Origin: Gammaproteobacteria bacterium UBA7376
Lineage (GTDB): Bacteria > Pseudomonadota > Gammaproteobacteria > Pseudomonadales > Azotimanducaceae
Direction: 5' to 3'
DNA length: 15,088 nt
Assembly (NCBI GenBank): GCA_002470275.1
Contig: DKNY01000003.1
Location: 1 to 15,088, forward strand
How positions within the stretch are numbered: position 1 is the first letter of the stretch; each line of letters begins with the position of its first letter. The notes below the pieces were generated by a model. It had not been told where the DNA came from. It saw only the letters and a list, made by a program, of their open reading frames with translations, and searched no databases. The translations under genes were made by a program, and so were the position numbers. Below are positions 1 through 6,263 of this stretch, in pieces.

Positions 1-139
1 ATGCTCTCCTGTAGCTCCTAGCCGGATCTGACGCATTGCGGAAGGCACCCGTAACGCGATGACCTGCCTGAAGCAACTGCTGGCTAATGTAACTGCCAAT
101 GAAGCCATTGGCGCCTGTAACAAGAACATGCTTGCTCAT
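1..139 (-). CDS. NAD(P)-dependent epimerase/dehydratase-like SDR (partial, 5' end only)
   Basis: This is the first 46 codons of a minus-strand gene that leaves the window at base 1. The translation begins MSKHVLVTGANGFIGSYI and continues into a Rossmann beta-alpha-beta unit. Residues 9-15 (GANGFIG) fit the GxxGxxG dinucleotide-binding motif of extended short-chain dehydrogenases, the class that holds epimerases, dihydroflavonol-reductase-like enzymes and aldehyde reductases. The ATG at 137-139 is preceded by GGAG about 8 bases upstream, which supports the start. The gene is divergent from the TetR gene to its right, and the shared spacer carries operator-like palindromes, so it is probably the regulator's target (inference). 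The substrate cannot be told because the catalytic YxxxK region lies outside the window. Confidence 0.82.
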   Translation of the reverse strand, partial: MSKHVLVTGANGFIGSYISQQLLQAGHRVTGAFRNASDPARSYRRA

Positions 140-193
140 AATATTGACTCCGTTTTCCTCAAATTCATCGATACACCACAGGTGCGATGTATA

Positions 194-235
194 TTGACAG
201 CGTCAAGATAGACGGTAATCTTGACGCCGTCAAGA
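194..235. promoter_or_regulatory. Double palindromic operator (TTGAC-N3-GTCAA twice)
   Basis: Two perfect inverted repeats lie between the divergent SDR and TetR genes. Site 1 is TTGACAGCGTCAA at 194-206. Site 2 is TCTTGACGCCGTCAAGA at 219-235, symmetrical over 17 bases. Their centres (200 and 227) are 27 bp apart. The halves GTCAAGAT and ATCTTGAC also face each other, so the whole block is an inverted repeat of inverted repeats. The sites also read as an imperfect tandem repeat followed by GACGGTA or CGGTA. Position and symmetry suggest binding by the adjacent TetR protein as two dimers (inference). Confidence 0.7.
205..233 (-). promoter_or_regulatory. Candidate sigma70 promoter for the SDR gene, embedded in the operators
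   Basis: Read on the minus strand, a -35 box TTGACG (228-233) and a -10 box TATCTT (205-210) are separated by exactly 17 bp. Operator site 2 covers the -35 box, and site 1 overlaps the -10 box and the expected start point, an arrangement suited to repression. On the plus strand a perfect TTGACA (194-199) has only a weak TAATCT (216-221) as partner at 16 bp, so the regulator's own promoter is less certain. Confidence 0.5.
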
Positions 236-255
236 CGGTATGCACAATAAGCACC

Positions 256-843
256 ATGCAAAAGAAAAAGACCTATCACCACGGCAACCTGCGCACGGCG
301 TTGATGGACGCAGCCATTGAGCTTCTTAAAAATGGAGATTCCAGCGAACTGTCCCTGCGCGGGGTGGCCAAGCTTGCGGGGGTATCACACGCCGCGCCCG
401 CCCATCATTTTAACGGGAAGGATGGGCTGCTGGCCGCCGTGGCCGCGCGCGGGTTTGTCGTCTTCGCCGACTACATGACAGAGGAAATCCAGGGGCTTAA
501 CGAGGCCGACCACTTCAACAGAATCAAGGGGGTCTGTAAGGGATATCTGCGATTCGCGCTCAACGAGCAGTCTCTCTTTGACCTAATCCTAACTGTAGAC
601 AAACGATTCACCTGGACCGATGAGGTTTATGCCGCGTCCATGCGCTCTCAACAGATTCTAGCCCGCGCCTGCGCACCCTTTGCATCCGAGAAAGACGGCG
701 CTATCGAAACCCTAATCTGGTCCATGGTGCATGGCTACACTGCCCTAGCACGATCAGGTCACTTACTCCCCGAACCGGAGGCGGACTTCGCGACCTTGGT
801 CGGCATGATCGATATGCTTCAACTTAAGACCATGCAGGGGTAG
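256..843 (+). CDS. TetR/AcrR-family transcriptional regulator
   Basis: This is a 195-residue protein of normal TetR size. It opens with a YHHGNLRTALMDAA segment (residues 7-20). The helix-turn-helix lies around residues 33-52 (LSLRGVAKLAGVSHAAPAHHF), where family members often read APYRHF, and is followed by K55 and the LLAAVA helix. The C-terminal half is all-helical and variable, as expected for a ligand-binding/dimerisation domain, so no ligand can be named. I chose the ATG at 256. The in-frame ATG at 187 would place the operator palindromes inside the coding region and add 23 residues ahead of the usual N-terminus. No strong ribosome site precedes 256, so the start is not fully secure. 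It probably represses the divergent SDR gene and itself. Confidence 0.88.
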   Translation: MQKKKTYHHGNLRTALMDAAIELLKNGDSSELSLRGVAKLAGVSHAAPAHHFNGKDGLLAAVAARGFVVFADYMTEEIQGLNEADHFNRIKGVCKGYLRFALNEQSLFDLILTVDKRFTWTDEVYAASMRSQQILARACAPFASEKDGAIETLIWSMVHGYTALARSGHLLPEPEADFATLVGMIDMLQLKTMQG

Positions 844-1155
844 CGGCTGTCTCATTGATCCCAGCCATGGCCGGCGACGCGCCAGGATTCACCAATTACG
901 AACCAGCCTTTCATCAATCATCCAAGACTGGCCCTCCAAAACTGACGTTGCGCAGACGAGGGGGTCAAGCGGCATGCCAGACCACGCAGCTGTTCAGCCT
1001 CAGAAGGTCGTGTGCATTCTGCATCAAAGGCAGCGGCATCCCTCATCCTCTGAGAAGTATCACTGGAATTAACCATGGGCAGGCTGTGTCAGCACAGCGT
1101 ACGGAAAAACACCGGAGCAGAATCGACATTCACCCTATCCCGCCAAGGCGACGCC
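844..1155. other. No supported gene
   Basis: About 310 bases between the regulator and the next possible gene. The plus-strand frames here are rich in Arg, Pro, Ser and His and have no ribosome site. A 52-codon minus-strand frame (918-1076) has ordinary composition but no ribosome site and no recognisable motif. I see no RNA gene, clear terminator or repeat. Confidence 0.5.
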
Positions 1156-1401
1156 CTAACGCGCTTTGTCGAATACGATTCTCACCAATATGGCATGGGC
1201 AGACAGGCAAACGATCAGCAGAAGCGGCATCGCAAGGGTAGGATGGACAAAGCCCCCGACGAGCAGGATGGGTAGCATCAGAAGAAATGAATAGGTCGCC
1301 AGCAACAACACCCCGCTTTTCAGAGTTTTTTGGACGGCATTATTCATCGCGGCATACTCGATCCCGGGTTCTGTGGTTTGTATATTTTTTGGGTACTGCA
1401 T
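1156..1401 (-). CDS. Possible small two-helix membrane protein, unknown
   Basis: This is an 81-codon frame, or 63 codons from the internal ATG at 1345-1347. The sequence has a polar N-terminus, then two strongly hydrophobic stretches (about residues 30-50 and 56-74) joined by a short GGFVHPT turn, and a basic end (FDKAR). That pattern is typical of a small inner-membrane protein with both ends in the cytoplasm and is unlikely for a random shadow frame. Neither possible start has a good ribosome site, no neighbour suggests a role, and I do not recognise a family. It could be a real orphan or a chance hydrophobic frame. Confidence 0.4.
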   Translation of the reverse strand: MQYPKNIQTTEPGIEYAAMNNAVQKTLKSGVLLLATYSFLLMLPILLVGGFVHPTLAMPLLLIVCLSAHAILVRIVFDKAR

Positions 1402-1741
1402 TCAGGTCATTGGTTGATGCATTGGCCAGCCAACACAGCGCAACCGTTTCTCTATTAGGTGCAGAGAGACTAAAAAGGAACCCCAACCCAAAGAACCCGA
1501 GAGCGATAGGCGTTCTAAAATTGCCGCCAAGCGGTTAGCGCAGGCCAACGGCTGGGCAAAACGATGCCGAAGAAAATCCTACCCCCGTCCCGCCTATTGC
1601 ATCTCCGGGTATTACATCGAAGCACTCTCTGACCGCCCAGATAACGTCTACATAGCAACAGATACCGTTGATCAATTTATGCGCAATACCCTCTCTGAGG
1701 CTTGCCTATACTGCCCGGTCACCCACGACACTGGAGAGAAC
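1402..1741 (+). other. Open frame without a start upstream of the lipoprotein gene
   Basis: The lipoprotein frame stays open leftwards to a TGA at 1415-1417, giving 108 codons before the chosen GTG start at 1742. There is no ATG, GTG or TTG until the ATG at 1679. The translation looks protein-like in part: residues from about 1580 read PRPAYCISGYYIEAL and then DRPDNVYIATDTVDQ. The RPAYCxGxY run resembles the cysteine-containing N-terminal region of LptD in some gammaproteobacteria, so this may be a relic of another gene. That resemblance is from memory and is weak. No other gene or RNA is apparent. Confidence 0.3.
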
Positions 1742-2458
1742 GTGCTAAACAGAGGCCCTATCTTGTTCGTTCGCAATACGATTTTTCTTTTTTGGGTTAT
1801 GGGGCTTTTGGCGGGCTGCACGGGGTGGGGAGCCGGCGTCGCCAGCATCCCCACGCGCCCTATTGGCCAAGACGCGACAAAGCTAGAAGCCCTGCGGACA
1901 AAGTACTCTAATAACAACTTTGATGAGACTCTGCGGGCATGTGACATACTCGGGGATCAGCAAAAAATAAAGGATTGTCAGGTACGCGAAAGAAACCTAA
2001 TCCTCGAAGAACTCATGCTTCTGGTGGACTACAGCTATCACCGCTATGAGGGCAATCTTATCGCTGGCCGGGCCAAGTGGACATTCAGCCTTGGCGCGGC
2101 CTCTCAAGCCCTAAACTGGGCATCCACCACCTCCACCGTAGAGGGCACCAAGACCCTATACAGCGCCATAAGCGGCTTGGTGAGTTCTACCGCAACGGAG
2201 TTCGATAAGAATTTTTACCTGGAGCAAACGAGCTATGCGTTGGCGTATCAGATGAGTGCCGCTCGTTTTACCAAGGCCACCGAGCTGTTGGTGGGTATGA
2301 CTAAGCCCTATGCGGAATACTCCCTGGAAAAGGGGCTAGGGGATATTGAAGCCTATTACCGAGCGGGAACCATCGCCACTGCGGTCCAAAGTGTTTATCA
2401 AGGCGCTTCGGAGCAAATCAACAGTGCCAAGACCGAGCGAGAAACAAAGGGTCTTTAA
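1742..2458 (+). CDS. Predicted lipoprotein of unknown family
   Basis: This is a 238-residue protein starting at GTG 1742, with GGAGAGAAC immediately upstream as ribosome site. From this start the N-terminus is a textbook lipoprotein signal: R4, R11, a hydrophobic core TIFLFWVMGL (13-22), and lipobox LLAGC with the lipidated cysteine at 26. The upstream ATG at 1679 would put 21 odd residues (with two cysteines) ahead of the signal, so I reject it. Thr follows Cys, not Asp, so the outer membrane is expected by the usual sorting rule. The mature part is mostly helical and soluble, with two further cysteines (in LRACDILGD and IKDCQV) that could form a disulphide. I do not recognise a family. It stands alone, convergent with the DUF1330 gene. 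Confidence 0.72.
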   Translation: MLNRGPILFVRNTIFLFWVMGLLAGCTGWGAGVASIPTRPIGQDATKLEALRTKYSNNNFDETLRACDILGDQQKIKDCQVRERNLILEELMLLVDYSYHRYEGNLIAGRAKWTFSLGAASQALNWASTTSTVEGTKTLYSAISGLVSSTATEFDKNFYLEQTSYALAYQMSAARFTKATELLVGMTKPYAEYSLEKGLGDIEAYYRAGTIATAVQSVYQGASEQINSAKTERETKGL

Positions 2459-2567
2459 TTTGAAAGGGCGTCTGTCGGCCGGGTTTCGAATGATCCCGTC
2501 GATCAAGACGCGGAACAGAACGACACTGCAATTCAGCTGGGGTGCCCCAACATCGGCAATGTTTTGA

Positions 2568-2981
2568 TTAGCGACTCAGCCATTCGCCGGGCAATTCTGT
2601 GCACCGATGCAATTGAGCCCTTTCCACAGCCAATTCCCTGAGCCGGAAATTCTCGTCCGACGACGGCAGCGTCCGCATGTTTAAGAAGGCTTGGTGGCTT
2701 GGATAGTAAATGGCTATGACTTCATGAAGCGCTATGCCCCCGAGCAGTGAGCCCTCAACAGGCACCCGCCACAAAACCTTACCTCCAGCCTCAGAAAGCA
2801 GCTGATCTAGTTTTGCCATGTATTCCTGATAGCCCTGCCCATTTGGATACCCGGCACGTTCAGCGTAAGCGTTAAGGTTCAACATAACGAAAGGTTTGTC
2901 TGCGCCTGCCGCGACGGTCTCTATGATCTCGTATTCAGCGGGGTTCATAGCTCTGAAGCCTACTTTTCCGTCGTCTGCCAT
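2568..2981 (-). CDS. DUF1330-family protein
   Basis: This is a 137-residue protein with the hallmarks of DUF1330, a small ferredoxin-like alpha/beta-barrel family of unknown biochemical role. It contains the strand KPFVMLNLNAYAERAGY (about 29-45), a GYQEYMAKLDQLLSEAGGKVLWR helix-strand unit, the segment HEVIAIYYPSHQAFLNM, and a final helix with R and E residues (about 112-124). Length is near that of other longer members. The ATG at 2981 is used because it gives the longest coherent frame, but its ribosome site is weak, and the ATG at 2948 is an alternative. It lies 81 bases downstream of tRNA-Lys on the same strand and may be read from that transcript or from a weak promoter I cannot see. 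Substrate unknown. Confidence 0.78.
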   Translation of the reverse strand: MADDGKVGFRAMNPAEYEIIETVAAGADKPFVMLNLNAYAERAGYPNGQGYQEYMAKLDQLLSEAGGKVLWRVPVEGSLLGGIALHEVIAIYYPSHQAFLNMRTLPSSDENFRLRELAVERAQLHRCTELPGEWLSR

Positions 2982-3062
2982 ACCGTCTTGCTCTAAATGG
3001 GGTCGCTCAACAATGGTGCCATTGGAGGATCGTTGTCTGAGGGAGCGCTTCGGAGTGAGAAA

Positions 3063-3138
3063 TGGTGGGTCGTCTGGGGTTCGAACCCAGGACCAACGGG
3101 TTAAAAGCCCGGTGCTCTACCAGCTGAGCTAACGACCC
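3063..3138 (-). tRNA. tRNA-Lys (anticodon UUU)
   Basis: A 76-base cloverleaf on the minus strand with CCA encoded (3063-3065). The acceptor stem GGGTCGT pairs with ACGACCC and the discriminator is A. The D arm is GCTC-AGCTGGTA-GAGC, the anticodon loop is CTTTTAA with UUU at 3103-3105, and the T arm is CTGGG-TTCGAAC-CCCAG. The anticodon stem CCGGG/CCCGT leaves C27 opposite U43 unpaired. A tRNA-Lys downstream of queC is also found in Pseudomonas (from memory). Confidence 0.97.
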
Positions 3139-3159
3139 ATGGACTCGAAAGCGGAGCGC

Positions 3160-3188
3160 ATTGTAGTCATCAGACCAGGGCGAGACAA
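3160..3188 (-). promoter_or_regulatory. sigma70 promoter of tRNA-Lys
   Basis: Read on the minus strand, -35 TTGTCT (3183-3188) and -10 TACAAT (3160-3165) have a 17-bp spacer, and the -10 box matches 5 of 6 consensus bases. The bases after the -10 are GC-rich (GCGCTCCGC), the type of discriminator linked to stringent control of stable-RNA genes. Transcription would begin near 3153, about 15 bases before the mature tRNA 5' end. Confidence 0.65.
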
Positions 3189-3205
3189 GTCTCCCAGCTC
3201 ACTCT

Positions 3206-3221
3206 GGGTGTTCGTTCACCC
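3206..3221 (-). other. Hairpin just after queC
   Basis: GGGTG (3206-3210) and CACCC (3217-3221) form a 5-bp stem with a 6-base loop, 5 bases past the queC stop. No T-run follows on the minus strand, so it is not a standard intrinsic terminator. It may act as a 3'-end processing or stability element. Confidence 0.3.
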
Positions 3222-3225
3222 CCAA

Positions 3226-3912
3226 TCAGTAATAGGGCGTGGGGTCGGCGATACCAGCGTCCACAAAGCCCTGACGACGAATGCGACAGCTGTCACAGAG
3301 TCCACAGGCTGCGCTCTCGTCATTGGCCTGATAACAGGACACGGTAAGCGCATAATCCACCCCCAGCGCCGTTCCCCGAGTGATTATGTCTGCCTTGCTC
3401 AGGTCAATAAGCGGGGTGTGCAGGGACAGGTGATGCTGCTCTACGCCAGATTTCGTGGCCAGATTCGCCATGGCCTCAAAGGCAGCGATATATTCGGGAC
3501 GGCAATCCGGGTAGCCGGAATAATCCACTGCATTCACCCCAACAAAGATATCCCTGGCTCCAAGGACCTCACTCCATGCCAGCGCTAGGGACAAAAAAAC
3601 GGTATTGCGGGCGGGCACGTAGGTGACGGGGATGCCCTCAGGCTCTGCCTCCTCATTCCCCGACGTGGGGACATCAATCGCCTCATCGGTCAGTGCCGAA
3701 CCACCGAATTGCCGCAAGTCGAGATTTATAATGCGATGCTCGCTGACACCGGCAGCGGCTGTCACGCGCTGAGCCGCCTGCAGTTCTGCCTGGTGCCTTT
3801 GACCATAGTCAAAGCTCATGGCGTAACACTGAAAACCGTCCGCCTGGGCCATAGCGAGGGCGGTTGCTGAATCGAGCCCACCGGAGACCAAGATCACAGC
3901 TTTTCTCATCAT
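3226..3912 (-). CDS. queC: 7-cyano-7-deazaguanine (preQ0) synthase QueC
   Basis: QueC converts 7-carboxy-7-deazaguanine to preQ0 using ATP and ammonia, in the cytoplasm, on the route to queuosine in tRNA. The 228-residue protein has the PP-loop SGGLDS at residues 10-15, the segment FDYGQRH near 34-40, [12 protein letters not shown] in the middle, and four zinc-binding cysteines at 193, 203, 206 and 209 (CGLCDSC). Length is typical. Two adjacent ATG codons (3912 and 3909) are possible starts: AAGGA is 3 bases from the first and 6 from the second, so the 227-residue form is equally plausible. It follows queE, which makes its substrate, by 19 bases, so the two are very likely cotranscribed. Confidence 0.97.
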   Translation of the reverse strand: MMRKAVILVSGGLDSATALAMAQADGFQCYAMSFDYGQRHQAELQAAQRVTAAAGVSEHRIINLDLRQFGGSALTDEAIDVPTSGNEEAEPEGIPVTYVPARNTVFLSLALAWSEVLGARDIFVGVNAVDYSGYPDCRPEYIAAFEAMANLATKSGVEQHHLSLHTPLIDLSKADIITRGTALGVDYALTVSCYQANDESAACGLCDSCRIRRQGFVDAGIADPTPYY

Positions 3913-3931
3913 TTATCCTTGTCTGAATGAG

Positions 3932-4576
3932 CTAACGGCCGGGAACATCACCCCACAGCAGCTTATGCATCTGCAGCTGCATGCGCGCCGGCAGCCGGTC
4001 GGCAACAATCCAATCGGCTAAGTCCTTGGGCATAAGCTGCTCGTAGCTGGGCGAAAACAGCACTTCCGCAACCTTGTGATATAGGTCGTACTCATCGCAG
4101 CGCATGCGTGCCCAATCGTAGTCAGCACGATCACAGACCACGAACTTCACTTGATCTATTGGCTTGAGTAGGCCCATGTTGGGCCAATGGTTACGGTGAG
4201 CCTCAGCAGACCCAGGGGTCTTGAGATCTACAACACAGCTAACGCCAGTGGGCACCGCTTCAATACTCAATGCGCCGCTGGTCTCGAGAGAAACCTCAAA
4301 GCCTTTATCGAGTAGAGTCTGCATAAGCTGAGTGACCCCGGGCTGAGCAAGGGGCTCCCCGCCGGTCACGGTAACAAGTGGGACACCATAGGCAGCAACC
4401 GCCTCCACGATTTTATCCAGCGTCCACAGATCGCCACCCGAGAAGGCATAGGCGCTGTCGCAATATTGGCAGCGCAGCGGGCAACCCGTCAGGCGCACGA
4501 ATACTGTGGGTCTACCAACGCTGCTGGCCTCGCCCTGAAGTGACAAAAAAATTTCAGTGATCCGTAACTCAGTCAT
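3932..4576 (-). CDS. queE: 7-carboxy-7-deazaguanine synthase QueE (radical SAM)
   Basis: QueE rearranges 6-carboxy-tetrahydropterin to 7-carboxy-7-deazaguanine, the ring-contracting step of queuosine synthesis. The 214-residue protein carries the radical-SAM 4Fe-4S motif CxxxCxxC at C32, C36 and C39, the N-terminal FLSLQGEASSVGRPTVFVR segment typical of QueE, and the SAM-binding TGGEP around 71-75. DLKTPGS (about 117-123) and the C-terminal MQLQMHKLLWG also fit the family. The ATG at 4576 has only a weak ribosome site but matches the expected N-terminus. It sits 47 bases after cpoB and 19 before queC. In E. coli QueE is also reported to affect cell division under stress; nothing here tests that. 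Confidence 0.96.
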   Translation of the reverse strand: MTELRITEIFLSLQGEASSVGRPTVFVRLTGCPLRCQYCDSAYAFSGGDLWTLDKIVEAVAAYGVPLVTVTGGEPLAQPGVTQLMQTLLDKGFEVSLETSGALSIEAVPTGVSCVVDLKTPGSAEAHRNHWPNMGLLKPIDQVKFVVCDRADYDWARMRCDEYDLYHKVAEVLFSPSYEQLMPKDLADWIVADRLPARMQLQMHKLLWGDVPGR

Positions 4577-4623
4577 CGAGGGTCAATCCAGGCGCTCTGC
4601 TGGGCATACAGGGCCATTCGGCG

Positions 4624-5577
4624 TTAAAGAATTTCTGCTGCGTATTTCTTCGCCAGGGTGGCAGCAGAGCTTTGGGGATGTTCGCTCTGAACTCGCGCTA
4701 AATAACGCCTTGCCTGCTCAACATCTCCCAGACCGTGATACAGCACCCCTAGCTTATACAGCGCGTCCGGCACCTTTTCATGGTCTGGGTAGAGCCGTAG
4801 GACCTGAACAAAATTCTGCCTGGCCCGCTCCTGGTCGGCCATGGCCAGATACAGTTCACCTAGCCAATAAAAGGCGTTTGGCGTGTATTGGCCGTTGGGA
4901 TAGTTGACGATAACGCTTTCAAATGCGATGGCGGATTGATCAAACGCCCGTGCTCGCATCAGCTCGATCGCCGAGGCGTAAGCCTCCTTTTCGCTCGCCG
5001 GCACCTTGGGCTTTCGGGCTTCTTCCGCAGGCTGGGGTGCTTCCTGAGCCGCATCACTCACGGGCCCAGGAGCGGGTCGATTCGGTGATAGTGCGCTAAC
5101 GCGCCGATCCAGGTCCAAGTATTGATTGCGCTGTTGCTGCTGTAGCTGCTCAAGCTGATAGCGCTGCTCTTCCACCTCTCCCCTCAGAATTTGGAGTTCT
5201 TGCTGCATACCCTGGAGCCGATAAAAGAGCTGCTGTAGCGAACCTCCTTCGGGCAGGTCCGCGGCAGGGCCAACTCCCGCTGGCGCCCATAAGGCGTCGT
5301 CTGATGCATCACTGTAACGGTCCTTTCGGCCATCTAAGGCCTCAGCCGATTGGGGCTGCACCAGTCCACCTACCGGCGCTGCGGTATCCGGTACGGACTC
5401 TGAAACCGGAACGGCTGCCTGTAGGCCATCCGCCATAGAGAGCGCAGCTAGGCCTAAACAGAGCATAGGGAGACAGCGCGTGGGGAGGCAGGCCGTCAGG
5501 CGCCTGACCCTGTAGGCCCAATGGCCTACCCTTCGGTCTCCACTGAGGCTTTGTCTCGAGTAGAGTGCTCTCTCCAC
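4624..5577 (-). CDS. cpoB: Cell division coordinator CpoB (YbgF), Tol-Pal periplasmic protein
   Basis: CpoB links the Tol system to peptidoglycan synthesis in the periplasm. The 317-residue frame starts at GTG 5577 with AAGG very close upstream. It has a long basic leader, a hydrophobic core near residues 37-48 and a likely signal cleavage after LQAA (about 55). A glutamine-rich coiled coil (roughly 115-160) is the trimerisation region. A Pro/Ala-rich linker follows, then about three TPR-like repeats (about 195-317) including FYWLGELYLAMADQERA and ALYKLGVLYHGLGDVEQA. The leader is unusually long and contains two DNA palindromes, so the true start could lie further in. The ATG at 5466 would leave the signal without a basic n-region. 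It lies 23 bases after pal, its usual place. Confidence 0.92.
   Translation of the reverse strand: MERALYSRQSLSGDRRVGHWAYRVRRLTACLPTRCLPMLCLGLAALSMADGLQAAVPVSESVPDTAAPVGGLVQPQSAEALDGRKDRYSDASDDALWAPAGVGPAADLPEGGSLQQLFYRLQGMQQELQILRGEVEEQRYQLEQLQQQQRNQYLDLDRRVSALSPNRPAPGPVSDAAQEAPQPAEEARKPKVPASEKEAYASAIELMRARAFDQSAIAFESVIVNYPNGQYTPNAFYWLGELYLAMADQERARQNFVQVLRLYPDHEKVPDALYKLGVLYHGLGDVEQARRYLARVQSEHPQSSAATLAKKYAAEIL
5495..5529 (-). other. Two adjacent palindromes at the 5' end of cpoB
   Basis: GTCAGGCGCCTGAC (5495-5508) is a perfect 14-bp palindrome. Three bases on, GTAGGCC-CAAT-GGCCTAC (5512-5529) is a perfect 7-bp stem with a 4-base loop. In the cpoB mRNA both lie about 50-80 bases after the GTG start. 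No T-run follows, so termination is unlikely. An RNA stability or translation-control hairpin behind pal is possible. Confidence 0.45.
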
Positions 5578-5600
5578 GGCCTTGGAAACGCTTTTACGAC

Positions 5601-6140
5601 TTAGCGGTAGTTGAGGACCGCGCGACGATTGCGCTGCCAGGCTGCGCTGTCGTGCCCTGGATCCTGAGGACGCTCTTCGCCAAAGCTAACGGTCTCAATC
5701 TGACGCGGCCTGACGCCGGCAGAAAGGAGGAAGCTGCTCACCGCCTGTGCACGACGCTCCCCGAGAGCCAAGTTGTACTCACGAGTGCCCCGCTCGTCAC
5801 AGTGGCCCTCAACCACGATGCTTCGGTCAGCATTACGGCGCAAAATCTGTGCGTGAAGCTCCAATGCAGCAAGATCACTAGGCTCTAAAATGGCCTTGTC
5901 ATAGTCAAAAAAGAATGTTCGAGATATGGGCCGGCCCGAAGCGTCTATCGCGGTTCTATTGTCACTGGCGAAATCGCTTGGCTCTTCTTCAACCATCTCC
6001 ACCGGTGCCATCACTTCGGGCGCGGCTTCAACTGGCGCTTGGGGCTCTACGGGCGCTGTCGCGGTACTTGAACAGCCAGCGGTGACCAAGGCCGTAAGCA
6101 TCAACAGCAGGAGGCCGCTGAGTGGGTTGTTAATCTGCAT
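5601..6140 (-). CDS. pal: Peptidoglycan-associated lipoprotein Pal
   Basis: Pal anchors the outer membrane to peptidoglycan and binds TolB. From the ATG at 6140 the protein has 179 residues. GAGGAG lies 6 bases upstream. The signal peptide is followed by lipobox TAGC with the lipidated cysteine at 23. Ser at +2 indicates the outer membrane. After an acidic Pro/Glu/Ala-rich linker (about 30-60) comes an OmpA-like domain: RTFFFDYDKAIL, VVEGHCDERGTREYN with the peptidoglycan-binding region, and GERRAQAVSSFLLSAGV. The frame extends 30 codons upstream to 6230, but those residues come before the signal peptide and overlap the tolB-pal spacer, so I reject that start. It sits 123 bases after tolB, with cpoB following. 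Confidence 0.97.
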   Translation of the reverse strand: MQINNPLSGLLLLMLTALVTAGCSSTATAPVEPQAPVEAAPEVMAPVEMVEEEPSDFASDNRTAIDASGRPISRTFFFDYDKAILEPSDLAALELHAQILRRNADRSIVVEGHCDERGTREYNLALGERRAQAVSSFLLSAGVRPRQIETVSFGEERPQDPGHDSAAWQRNRRAVLNYR

Positions 6141-6263
6141 TACATTCTCCTCAAATATGTTCTTAGTGATGACGTGAGACCGTTCGAAACCGTCTTCGAT
6201 CCTACACAAAAAATGCTCTTCCATTTCCATGATCAGGTCATGACAAGAGCGACGTTCTCCAAA

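Noticed and set aside
187..255. TetR gene starting at the ATG at 187
   Set aside because: It would put both operator palindromes inside the coding region and add 23 residues not expected in the family; the start at 256 matches the usual N-terminus.
918..1076. 52-codon minus-strand frame with ordinary composition
   Set aside because: No ribosome site, no recognised motif and very short; not enough to call a gene.
855..1241. 128-codon plus-strand frame
   Set aside because: Composition rich in Arg, Pro, Ser and His, no ribosome site, no motif, and overlaps a better minus-strand candidate.
1287..1538. 83-codon plus-strand frame
   Set aside because: Antisense shadow of the hydrophobic minus-strand frame; no supporting signals.
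3206..3221. Intrinsic terminator after queC
   Set aside because: A short stem is present but no T-run follows on the minus strand; kept only as a hairpin.
6141..6230. 30-residue N-terminal extension of Pal
   Set aside because: It precedes a complete lipoprotein signal peptide, and a good ribosome site lies at the internal ATG 6140.
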